Positions 55,785-64,000 of a DNA stretch of 64,000 nucleotides are shown piece by piece. The translations under genes were made by a program, and so were the position numbers. Position 1 is the first letter of the stretch; every line of letters starts with the position of its first letter. The notes beneath the pieces were generated by a model. The model did not search any database. It had not been told where the DNA came from and saw nothing but the letters and a program-made list of their open reading frames with translations. Source of the stretch: Rhodovastum atsumiense (GTDB lineage: Bacteria; Pseudomonadota; Alphaproteobacteria; Acetobacterales; Acetobacteraceae); NCBI GenBank assembly GCA_026225115.1, contig JAMFSE010000119.1, forward strand, positions 1 to 64,000, read 5' to 3'.

Positions 55785-56099
55785 CTACCGGTCGTCTTTA
55801 CCCTTTGGCCCAGCCGCGCGAACCAGATTGCGCAGCCCAGCCACCATCCCCACCGGAACCATCAACACCATCAGCCATGGTTTGGTATGAAAAAGCCGGT
55901 CCAGCCCCCATCCGATACCCACAGCGATGGCCATTGCAGCCACCAGCTCAACCCCCAGCCGCATCGCAAGATTGATAGCGCTTTGCCCAGCGCCAACGCT
56001 CTTATGCGCCGATTCCGAACTGGTTGGACTCTGCCCAGCCCCGTCCCGCGCTGCCGCCAGACGTCGCTCGAAAGAATCCGTGTCCCTATCGTTGCTCAT
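55785..56099 (-). CDS. atpI: ATP synthase assembly protein AtpI
   Basis: 104 residues. Hydrophilic N-terminal half, then two membrane helices (about 48-66, LGVELVAAMAIAVGIGWGLD, and 75-91, WLMVLMVPVGMVAGLRN), the alphaproteobacterial AtpI/putative F0F1 assembly type. First gene of the Fo operon; helps assemble the c-ring. Confidence 0.9.
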   Translation of the reverse strand: MSNDRDTDSFERRLAAARDGAGQSPTSSESAHKSVGAGQSAINLAMRLGVELVAAMAIAVGIGWGLDRLFHTKPWLMVLMVPVGMVAGLRNLVRAAGPKGKDDR

Positions 56100-56202
56100 G
56101 CACCTGTTTTCAGTGGTTTTTCCGCCACCGAGTTGCCGGGGTTGCTACCGGCCCCCCCCTGGCCTGTCAAGAAGTTGGCCGGGTGAAATGTAACGAAAAA
56201 CT

Positions 56203-56781
56203 CTAGGCGAACCGCAAGATCAAAAACCCGCCGACAATGCCGGCCGCCACCAGCCCGGTCACCAGCCCCAGCCGCTCCTCGATAAATAGCCGCGCCGGCT
56301 CGCCGAACCGGCGCAGCAACGCGGCCTCCAGGAAAAACCTGGCCCCGCGGGTCACCACGCTGGCTGCCATGAACGCCGGAAAACTGAAATCCGCGGCCCC
56401 GGCGGCAATGGTGACGATCTTGTAGGGGATCGGGGTCAGCCCCTTGATCAGCACGATCCACACCCCGTATTGCGCGAATTTCGCCTGAAACGCCGCAAAA
56501 GCGGCGTGGTAATGGTAAAAATTGATCAGCGGCTGCGCCAGCTCGTCAAACAACGCGTAGCCGATATAATACCCCAGCGCCCCGCCCAGCACGCTGCCAA
56601 CCGTAGCCACCAGTGCAAACCGCAGGGATTTTTTCGGCTGCGCCAGCGCCATCGGGATCATCAGCGCATCCGGCGGCACCGGGAAGAAGCTGGCCTCGGC
56701 GAAGGCGATCCCAAACAGCCACCAGGCCGCATGCGGCCGCTCGGCCAGCGCAATAATCGCGTTATAAAATCGCCGTAGCAT
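56203..56781 (-). CDS. YqaA/VTT-domain membrane protein
   Basis: 192 residues with about five membrane segments. Features of the DedA/YqaA (SNARE-associated, VTT) family: EASFFPVPPDALMIPMALAQP, GSVLGGALGYYIGY and the signature GLTPIPYKIVTIAAGA. Such proteins are linked to lipid scrambling or flipping and to proton-motive-force homeostasis. ATG start. Lies 104 bases upstream of atpI on the same strand but is probably separate. Confidence 0.85.
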   Translation of the reverse strand: MLRRFYNAIIALAERPHAAWWLFGIAFAEASFFPVPPDALMIPMALAQPKKSLRFALVATVGSVLGGALGYYIGYALFDELAQPLINFYHYHAAFAAFQAKFAQYGVWIVLIKGLTPIPYKIVTIAAGAADFSFPAFMAASVVTRGARFFLEAALLRRFGEPARLFIEERLGLVTGLVAAGIVGGFLILRFA

Positions 56782-56831
56782 AGCCCCCGATTGGCATAGG
56801 AATACCCTCCACGCAACCGCGGCGCGGCATG

Positions 56832-58279
<1,448 letters not shown>

Positions 58280-58283
<4 letters not shown>

Positions 58284-58999
58284 TTGCGCTCAACCGGCGT
58301 CGACAACACATAGCCGCCGCCGCGCACCGTCTTGATCAACTGCGAATGGCGGCCATCATCTTCCAGCTTGCGCCGCAACCGCGACACCGCAACATCGATC
58401 GCCCGGTCAAACGGCCCGGCCTGCCGGCCGCGCAACAAATCCAGCAGCATATCGCGCGTCAGCACCCGATTCGGCCGGTCGAGCAGCGCCACCAGCAACT
58501 CATACTCGCCGCCGGTAATCGCCACCTCTATCCCAGCCGGATCCAGCAACCGCCGCCGCGCCGTCTCCAGCAGCCAGCCGGAGAATTTATAGGTCTTGGC
58601 GCCGCCCTCATGGCTCTTATCCTCGCCCTCGCCGGTCCGCCGCAGCACCGCCCGGATCCGCGCCAGCAACTCGCGCGGATTGAACGGCTTGGTGACGTAA
58701 TCATCCGCCCCCAGCTCCAGCCCGATAATCCGGTCGGTCTCCTCGGCCATCGCCGTCAGCATGATAATCGGAACACTGCTCTCATTGCGCAGCCAGCGCG
58801 CCAGCTCCGGCCCATCCTCGCCCGGCATCATCAAATCCAGCACCACCAGCTGAAAATGCCCATTCAAAAATGCCCGCCTGGCCTCCTTGCCATCCCGCGC
58901 TGAAGTCACCCGCAGGCGCTGACGTTCCAGAAATTTAGCGAGCAGATCACGAATCTCGCGGTCATCATCGACCACTAAAATATGCGGCATGGTTTCCAT
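58280..58999 (-). CDS. OmpR-family response regulator
   Basis: 239 residues from ATG 58999 (METMPHILVVDDD); ATG 58990 is an equally possible start, while the track's 59029 is a TTG. Receiver with VVDDDREIRD, phospho-Asp VVLDLMMPGEDGPEL, Thr LTAMAE and Lys DDYVTKPFNPRELLARI. The C-terminal winged helix contains GGEYELLVALLDRPNRVLTRDMLLDLLRGRQA and FDRAIDVAVSRLRRKLEDD. Operon with the kinase. Direct repeats 42 bases upstream may be its own binding site. Confidence 0.94.
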
Positions 59000-59040
59000 A
59001 TCTGTTACAATAGCCCTCGCAGCCGCCAAAGGGCAGGGGC

Positions 59041-59060
59041 CGTTGCAATACGTTGCAATT
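59041..59060 (-). promoter_or_regulatory. 10-bp tandem direct repeats upstream of the OmpR-like gene
   Basis: On the minus strand AATTGCAACG TATTGCAACG: two ATTGCAACG half-sites exactly ten bases apart, 42-61 bases before ATG 58999. Tandem half-sites about one helical turn apart are the usual binding pattern of OmpR/PhoB-type dimers, so autoregulation is a reasonable guess. Confidence 0.45.
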
Positions 59061-59082
59061 TGGCGACAGCCAGCAAAGAAGC

Positions 59083-59130
59083 CGGTCTTTTCTGAAGAAA
59101 AGAACCAAAAGACTTCTTTTAATACGGGCC
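59083..59130 (+). repeat. Hairpin repeat, variant A (short form)
   Basis: GGTCTTTTCTGAAGAAAAGAACCAAAAGACTTCTTTTAATACGGGCC. GGT(T)CTTTTCT/AGAAAAGAACC pairs almost fully. Forward copy that faces the reverse copy at 59273. Confidence 0.8.
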
Positions 59131-59166
59131 ACTGGAGCTTGCGCCGGCCTAGCCCACCCTCTCAGC

Positions 59167-59196
59167 CGTCATTGCGAGCGCAGCGAAGCAACCCAT
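59167..59196. repeat. Dispersed repeat, GTCATTGCGAGCG type
   Basis: CGTCATTGCGAGCGCAGCGAAGCAACCCAT, a near-consensus copy of an element known across many bacteria. Second copy at 36058. Confidence 0.8.
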
Positions 59197-59231
59197 CTTT
59201 TACGCCCGCCCAGCCAGCCACGCCCCATGTC

Positions 59232-59266
59232 CCGTAGGATGGCGCTGCCGCCGCCACAACCCATGC
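59232..59266. repeat. Degenerate REP-type element (GTAGGATGG...)
   Basis: CGTAGGATGGCGCTGCCGCCGCCACAACCCATGC keeps the left half and an ACCCAT right half; the centre has diverged. Confidence 0.55.
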
Positions 59267-59272
59267 CCAGAA

Positions 59273-59328
59273 CAAAAGAAGTTTTTTGGTTCCGCGGGCG
59301 CGGCGCCTTTTTTTCAAAAAAGAACCGC
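59273..59328 (-). repeat. Hairpin repeat, variant A (long form), reverse
   Basis: On the minus strand GCGGTTCTTTTTTGAAAAAAAGGCGCCGCGCCCGCGGAACCAAAAAACTTCTT. GGTTC/GAACC and the T6/A7 hairpin plus a GC-rich insert match 47657 and 53477. The following 230 bases up to the decarboxylase gene contain nothing else that I can support. Confidence 0.85.
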
Positions 59329-59561
59329 TTCCCTTCCTCTCCCAAAAATTCACTTGCGTTTTCAACGCGCTGACTCTATTTCCCCCGCACGCAGCAACGC
59401 ACGTGCCTCTGCCACATTTTCGGATCGTGGTTACGCAACGACGTCAAGCGTTCTGGCAGCACTATGGGGGCACCCCCGCTGTGGCTGGTTCGTTGGACCG
59501 TTTTGTAACCCATGCCCGTCGCTTATCGAAGGCGGGCCATCTGAAGAAAAGGCTTGTTGTG

Positions 59562-60686
59562 ATGACCCCCAAAGTCGCCGCTTTCCTCGGGCAATCCGCC
59601 CCTGCCACGCCGTGCCTCGTGCTCGACCTCGACCGCGTGGCCGAGAACTATCGGGCGTTGCGCACGGCCTTGCCGGCAGCCAAAATCTACTACGCGGTGA
59701 AGGCCAATCCGGCCGCCCCGATTCTGCGCCTGCTCGCCGGCCTCGGCTCCTGTTTCGATGCCGCCAGCATCCAGGAAATCGACGAATGCATCGCCGCCGG
59801 CGCGCCCGCCGACGCCATCAGCTTCGGCAACACGGTGAAAAAACCCTCCGCCATCGCCGCCGCCCATAAACACGGCGTGCCGCTCTACGCCTTTGATTCT
59901 ACCGAGGAGCTGCATAAAATCGCGCAGTTCGCGCCCGGCGCCAAAGTCTATTGCCGGATCGCGGTCAACAATGTCGGCGCCGAATGGCCGCTGTCGAAAA
60001 AATTCGGCACGACGATCGACCGCGCCCGCGAACTGATGCTGGAAGCGCCGACGCTCGGCCTCATCCCGCACGGCCTGTCCTTCCACGTCGGCAGCCAGCA
60101 AACCGGCACCCTTGCCTATGAACTGGCCATCGCCCAGGTCGCCATGCTCTTCACCGACCTGAAAGCCGCGGGCCTCGAGCTCAAAATGCTCAACCTCGGC
60201 GGCGGTTACCCGATCCGCTATCAGGACGACGTGCCCGATAACGACACATTCGGCACCGCGATCATGCACGCCATGACCGAGCATTTCGGCAACGACCTGC
60301 CGGACATGCTGATCGAGCCCGGCCGTGCCATGGTCGGCAACGCCGGCGTCGTCGCGGCCGAAGCCATCCTGGTCTGCCGCCGCATCCCGGAAGACGAACG
60401 CCGCTGGGTGTATCTCGACATCGGCCGCTTTGGCGGCCTGGCCGAAACCGAAGGCGAATCCATCCGCTACCGCATCACCGCGGGCAATGGCGTCACTGGC
60501 CCGGTCGTTCTCGCCGGCCCAAGCTGCGACGGCGTCGACGTGATGTACGAAAAAACCCCCTACCGCCTGCCGCTGGATCTCGCCGCCGGCGACAGGGTGT
60601 TGATCCACGACACCGGCGCCTATGTCACCAGCTATGCCAGCCAGAATTTCAACGGTTTTGCGCCGTTGGCGGAGCATTATCTCTAA
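59562..60686 (+). CDS. Ornithine/lysine-type decarboxylase (PLP, alanine-racemase fold)
   Basis: 374 residues from ATG 59562; the track's 466-residue form runs back through repeat DNA. PLP Lys in KIYYAVKANPAAPI, GLSFHVGSQQTG, LNLGGGYPIRY (phosphate-binding Gly loop), IEPGRAMV, and the substrate-side Cys in GPSCDGVDVMYE. The length and motifs fit eukaryotic-type ornithine decarboxylase, as found in alphaproteobacteria, which makes putrescine from ornithine. A lysine or dual preference cannot be excluded. AAAAGG upstream. Followed after 11 bases by a Tat-exported protein gene. Confidence 0.9.
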   Translation: MTPKVAAFLGQSAPATPCLVLDLDRVAENYRALRTALPAAKIYYAVKANPAAPILRLLAGLGSCFDAASIQEIDECIAAGAPADAISFGNTVKKPSAIAAAHKHGVPLYAFDSTEELHKIAQFAPGAKVYCRIAVNNVGAEWPLSKKFGTTIDRARELMLEAPTLGLIPHGLSFHVGSQQTGTLAYELAIAQVAMLFTDLKAAGLELKMLNLGGGYPIRYQDDVPDNDTFGTAIMHAMTEHFGNDLPDMLIEPGRAMVGNAGVVAAEAILVCRRIPEDERRWVYLDIGRFGGLAETEGESIRYRITAGNGVTGPVVLAGPSCDGVDVMYEKTPYRLPLDLAAGDRVLIHDTGAYVTSYASQNFNGFAPLAEHYL

Positions 60687-60697
60687 GTCTCCATCCC

Positions 60698-61843
60698 GTG
60701 TTTAGACGCATCTTCCTGGCGGGCGCCGCCCTGGCGCCCGCCGCCGCCTTCGCGCGCGATGACGCCTTGGGCGCGCGCTGCACCACCGCCATCCAATCCG
60801 CCTTCGCCGCCATCCGCCCCGGCCCGGCGTTGCTCGCCAGCTACATCACCGAAACCGGCCCAGCCGCGACCGATTTTGACTTAACGCAGGCCAACGCCGC
60901 CTATGTCTACGACAATGCCTTGGCCGGCCTGGCACTGCTGGCCGCCGGCAACCGCCCGGCCGCCGCCCGCATCGGCGACGCGCTGGTCCTCGCCCAGACC
61001 CACGACCGCCATTGGCAGGACGGCCGCCTGCGCAACGCCTACCAGGCCGGCCTCATGACAATACCCGCAAAACTCCCCGGCTGGTGGAGCACAAAAACCA
61101 ACGCCTGGCAGGAAGACCCCTACCAGGCCGGCTCCCAAACCGGCCCGATCGCCTGGGCAATCCTCCTCTGGGCCGCGCTGGGCTACACCGCCCCCGCCAA
61201 CCGCGCCGCCGACTGGCTGAACGCCAACCTCAAAGCCCCCGCCGGCTATTACGGCGGCTTCTACGGCTTCGAACCCGACCCGCAAAAACTCACCTGGCAA
61301 AGCACCGAGCAAAACACCGATCTCTTCGCCGCCTTCACCAAACTCGGCCGCTCTGCGGACGCCGCCCACGCCGCCGGCTTCGTCCGCGCCATGTTCAACC
61401 CCCAAACCAGGCTTTTTAACGCCGGTACCACCCCCGACGGCGCACCCAACCCGCTCCTCGCCGCCGACGCCGGAATCTGGCCCTACCTCGCCGGCCTAGG
61501 CAGCCCCGAATCCGCCGCCACCGCCATCACCGCCCTGCAACACGGCAATGGCATCGGCTTCTCCACCGCCAGCGCAACCATCTGGCCGGAAGGCACCGCC
61601 TTCGCCGCTCTGGCCCTTCCACCCCCCAAATCCACCGCTTTCCTCGCCACCATCACCCAACAAATCTCCCCCTCCGGCTATATCTACGCCGCCACCACAG
61701 ATAGCCTCTCCACCGGCCTGACCGTCGGCCCGCCCCCACCCGGCCAAGCGCCCGTCGCCTTCAACTATTACCGCCGCCCCGCCCTATCCCCCACCGCCTG
61801 GGCAGCGCTAAGCGCGATTGGGAAGAATCCGCTTTCAACTTAA
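60698..61843 (+). CDS. Tat-exported protein, six-hairpin (alpha/alpha) glycosidase-like
   Basis: 381 residues, GTG start. N-terminus FRRIFLAGAALAPAAAFA has a twin-arginine motif (R-R-x-F-L), so Tat export is likely. The mature part is helical, with repeated aromatic/Gly turns: NAAYVYDNALAGLALLAAG, NAYQAGLMTIP, GPIAWAILLWAALGYTA, ADWLNANLK, QNTDLFAAFTKLGRS, SATIWPEGTAFAALAL. This is the rhythm of (alpha/alpha)6 barrels used by many glycoside hydrolases and lyases. No catalytic pair can be assigned. Possible operon with the decarboxylase. Family identity not confirmed. Confidence 0.6.
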   Translation: MFRRIFLAGAALAPAAAFARDDALGARCTTAIQSAFAAIRPGPALLASYITETGPAATDFDLTQANAAYVYDNALAGLALLAAGNRPAAARIGDALVLAQTHDRHWQDGRLRNAYQAGLMTIPAKLPGWWSTKTNAWQEDPYQAGSQTGPIAWAILLWAALGYTAPANRAADWLNANLKAPAGYYGGFYGFEPDPQKLTWQSTEQNTDLFAAFTKLGRSADAAHAAGFVRAMFNPQTRLFNAGTTPDGAPNPLLAADAGIWPYLAGLGSPESAATAITALQHGNGIGFSTASATIWPEGTAFAALALPPPKSTAFLATITQQISPSGYIYAATTDSLSTGLTVGPPPPGQAPVAFNYYRRPALSPTAWAALSAIGKNPLST

Positions 61844-61856
61844 GCTAGAATGAAGC

Positions 61857-61981
61857 ATCTTCTTTTTCTGAAGAAAAAGAAGCAAAAAGACTTTGTCCTC
61901 CGGGCCATGGGCGTTGGCGTCATCGCGCGCATGCCCCGGGTACCAAAAGTTTTTTGGTTCTTTTTTTCAAAAAAGAACTTT
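61857..61981. repeat. Head-to-head pair of hairpin repeats
   Basis: Forward copy ATCTTCTTTTTCTGAAGAAAAAGAAGCAAAAAGACTT (61857-61893) and reverse copy AAAAGTTTTTTGGTTCTTTTTTTCAAAAAAGAAC (61945-61978) enclose about 50 bases that themselves contain CGGGCCATGGGCG and CATGCCCCGGG. The whole block is an inverted repeat of about 125 bases between the Tat protein and the next GT gene. Confidence 0.8.
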
Positions 61982-61992
61982 CTGGAACGCAA

Positions 61993-64000
61993 ATGCCGCT
62001 TCCCGCTGCTGCCTTGTTGGACGCCTCTTGCCCGATCAAGCCTGCGTGGGCGGTGTTCGACGCGGATTGGTATTCGAACAAATATCAGCTTTCCGGTGAT
62101 GCACCGGGCCTGCTTGCCCATTATTTGCAATCCGGCTGCCGCGCCGGAAATTCGCCGAGTTTTCTGTTTGACGAGCGATATTATCTATCCGCCAATCCGG
62201 ACATCGCCGTCCTGGTGGCGGCCGGCCATTACCGTTCCGGCTTCGATCATTTCTGCCAATACGGTCATCGCAGCCTCTCGCCGCATTGGCTGTTCGATGA
62301 CGCGCATTACGCCGCCATGCATGAGGACATGGCGCTCGAAAACCTCGACGTGCATCTGTTCCACGGCCGGTACGACCATTATTTGAGTTCAGGCCAGCGT
62401 GAACACCGTTCGGCGCATCTGTTATTCGACAGCCGCTTCTACCTAAAGAACGCCGTCGCCGCTGGCGCCGCCGGCATCGAACTGCCCTTCACCCATTACC
62501 TGGCGCGGCTGCAAAGCGATGCCGCCGAATATCCACCCTCGATCTATTTCGACCCAGTCTGGTACATCGAAAACAACCCGGCCGTCAGCGCCGAAATGGA
62601 AGAGCAGGGGGCCGGCTCGGCGTTGGAACATTACCTGTCCAGCAACGAAAATGACCCGGTCCCGGAATTTTCGGTATCCTACTATCGCGACAACAACCCG
62701 GACGCCCGCCACCTCGTCGCATCGGGAAAATTCCGCAATTTCTACCATCATTTTCTGCAATTGGGCGCCTTCGAACTCCGCCGCCCCAGCCCGGATATCG
62801 ATCTCGCCTATTACCGTACCGCCCATACAACCGTTCAAAACGACCTCAACACCGGCCTGGTGCGCGACGCCTTCGCCCATCTGCGCGGCATCGGCGCGAA
62901 GGCCGGCCTCAGCGCCACGCCGTTCCCCGCACAACCGGAAATCACCGAGGCCGCCGCCAAGCAATTATTCATCCGCAAAGCCCGAACCAACCTCGCGCTA
63001 TTCGCCCGCCGCAAACTGGATTTCACGCCGCAATCCGAACCCGCGCTCTCGGTCATCATGGTCCTGTTCGAAAAATTCGAACTGACGATGCTCTCCCTCT
63101 GCGCGCTGCGCGACAATTACCCAGGCGCCATCGAACTCATCATCATCGACAACGCCTCCACCGACGACTCGCCGCGCATCGGCGACTATCTAACCGGCGC
63201 AAAAATCACCCTGTTACCGCAAAACATCGGCTATCTCCGCGCCGCCAATCTCGCTTTGCAGCAGGTCACAACGACACAAACCCTTTTCCTCAATAACGAT
63301 GTCGAACTCGGTCATGCCGCCATCGCGTCCGCCATCACCCGCCTGCAATCGGAGCCCCGCATCGGCGCCGTTGGCGGCAAAATCATCCGCGCCCACGGCC
63401 GGCTGCAGGAAGCCGGCTCCATCATCTGGCATGACGGCACGGTCTCCGGCTACATGCGCGACGCATCCGCGCTGGCGCCGGAAGCAAATTTCACCCGCGA
63501 CGTTGATTTCTGCTCCGGCGTCTTCCTGCTCTGCCGCACCGCCATCATCCAGCAACTCGGCGGCTTCGACCCGGATTTCAGCCCGGCCTATTACGAGGAT
63601 GTCGATCTATGCCTGCGCATCGCCGCCGCCGGCTTCCGCGTGGTCTACGACCCCGCCGTTGTCATCCATCATCTCGAATACGGCAGCGCCGCCAGCACCC
63701 AGGCATCGCAGGCGCTGATGCAACGCGGCCAGAAAATTTTTATCCGCAAACACGAAAAATACCTGCGGCAAAAACTTCAAACAACGCCGCAAAACACTTT
63801 GCTCGCCCGTTCGCCGCAAAACGCCCGCAGCCGCATCCTCTTCGTCGAAGACATAGTTCCGCTCCGCCGCCTCGGCTCCGGCTATGTCCGCGCCAACGAC
63901 ATCATCCGCGCCATCGCCGCCACCCACAGCGTCTCCGTCTTCCCATTAAACCCCGCCCCCTACGACATCATGAGTCTCCACGGTGATTTTCCGGACACCG
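61993..64000 (+). CDS. Large GT2 glycosyltransferase with seven N-terminal repeats (partial)
   Basis: Open from ATG 61993 to the window end (669 codons, continues); absent from the ORF track because it has no stop. Residues 20-300 hold seven units, 37-46 residues apart, with the pattern 'F-D-x-x-W/Y-Y-x-x-x-N-P-D ... V-A-A-G ... F-x-H-Y-x-x-x-G' (starts near 22, 59, 101, 145, 186, 226, 268). A GT2 domain (about 350-600) follows: LSVIMVLFEKFELT, LIIIDNASTDDSP, LFLNNDVELG and DFCSGVFLLCRTAII...YYEDVDLCLRIAAAGF, the rhamnosyltransferase style. A second domain begins at about 620 (ILFVEDIVPLRRLGSGYVRAND), probably GT4-like. Exopolysaccharide or O-antigen synthesis is likely. Confidence 0.85.
   Translation, partial: MPLPAAALLDASCPIKPAWAVFDADWYSNKYQLSGDAPGLLAHYLQSGCRAGNSPSFLFDERYYLSANPDIAVLVAAGHYRSGFDHFCQYGHRSLSPHWLFDDAHYAAMHEDMALENLDVHLFHGRYDHYLSSGQREHRSAHLLFDSRFYLKNAVAAGAAGIELPFTHYLARLQSDAAEYPPSIYFDPVWYIENNPAVSAEMEEQGAGSALEHYLSSNENDPVPEFSVSYYRDNNPDARHLVASGKFRNFYHHFLQLGAFELRRPSPDIDLAYYRTAHTTVQNDLNTGLVRDAFAHLRGIGAKAGLSATPFPAQPEITEAAAKQLFIRKARTNLALFARRKLDFTPQSEPALSVIMVLFEKFELTMLSLCALRDNYPGAIELIIIDNASTDDSPRIGDYLTGAKITLLPQNIGYLRAANLALQQVTTTQTLFLNNDVELGHAAIASAITRLQSEPRIGAVGGKIIRAHGRLQEAGSIIWHDGTVSGYMRDASALAPEANFTRDVDFCSGVFLLCRTAIIQQLGGFDPDFSPAYYEDVDLCLRIAAAGFRVVYDPAVVIHHLEYGSAASTQASQALMQRGQKIFIRKHEKYLRQKLQTTPQNTLLARSPQNARSRILFVEDIVPLRRLGSGYVRANDIIRAIAATHSVSVFPLNPAPYDIMSLHGDFPDT

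Overview
The window is high-GC, densely packed DNA from an alphaproteobacterium. The likeliest family is Acetobacteraceae (acetic-acid or acidophilic relatives). The evidence is the split ATP-synthase Fo operon (atpI-atpB-atpE-b'-b), the sucC-sucD-odhA-odhB order, the secA / parvulin / argJ neighbourhood, the Hsp20-lon pair, and many GT-C and GT2 surface-glycan enzymes. The family assignment is inferred from gene content, not from a database search. No CRISPR array, prophage, insertion sequence with a transposase, or rRNA was seen. One tRNA (Arg, anticodon CCG, CCA encoded) is present.

Layout. 1-5.5 kb: end of an unknown gene, a DUF4142 exported protein, a single-domain response regulator, two GT-C-like membrane glycosyltransferases lying tail to tail, and an LLM-type flavin oxidoreductase. 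5.5-10.3 kb: zinc alcohol dehydrogenase, small envelope proteins, YceI, and a DUF35/thiolase pair. 10.3-14.3 kb: a possible lipid-linked pentose module (HAD-UbiA fusion, small DMT flippase-like protein, divergent GT-C enzyme) next to a decayed cytochrome c. 14.4-18.3 kb: hsp20-lon, a DUF72 protein, tRNA-Arg. 18.3-24.3 kb: a long non-coding stretch, then FkbH, ACP, MBOAT and an SGNH-like exported protein. These four genes parallel dltA-C-B-D, with the D-alanine ligase replaced by an FkbH glyceryl-loading enzyme. 24.3-32.5 kb: secA, parvulin, argJ, a truncated-looking LuxR-type regulator, rsmA, and a ClC channel. 32.5-36 kb: a 159-bp inverted repeat, a glycine-rich probable type I secreted protein, and a radical SAM protein with two N-terminal repeat domains. 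36-44 kb: odhB, odhA, sucD, sucC (TCA cycle) and zapE. 44-48.7 kb: chemoreceptor, 2OG oxygenase, GT2, motA. 48.7-53.5 kb: molybdate/tungstate ABC transporter, ModE-like regulator, pgsA, a lipoprotein, moaD and moaE. 53.6-59 kb: Fo ATP synthase, a YqaA-type membrane protein, and an EnvZ/OmpR-like pair. 59.5-64 kb: ornithine-type decarboxylase, a Tat-exported protein, and a large repeat-bearing GT2 that runs off the window.

Three dispersed repeat families run through the intergenic spaces: (i) a GTAGGRTGGGT palindrome that supplies the TAG stop codon of three genes; (ii) a GTCATTGCGAGCG-type repeat; (iii) a T/A-rich hairpin followed by a conserved AAAAACT-type tail. The stem of the third changes between copies while keeping pairing, and one copy encodes the C-terminus of a glycosyltransferase. 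The FkbH-ACP-MBOAT-SGNH cassette is the strongest candidate for an undescribed system. I infer that it glycerylates, or otherwise acylates, a cell-surface glycan using a carrier-protein thioester.
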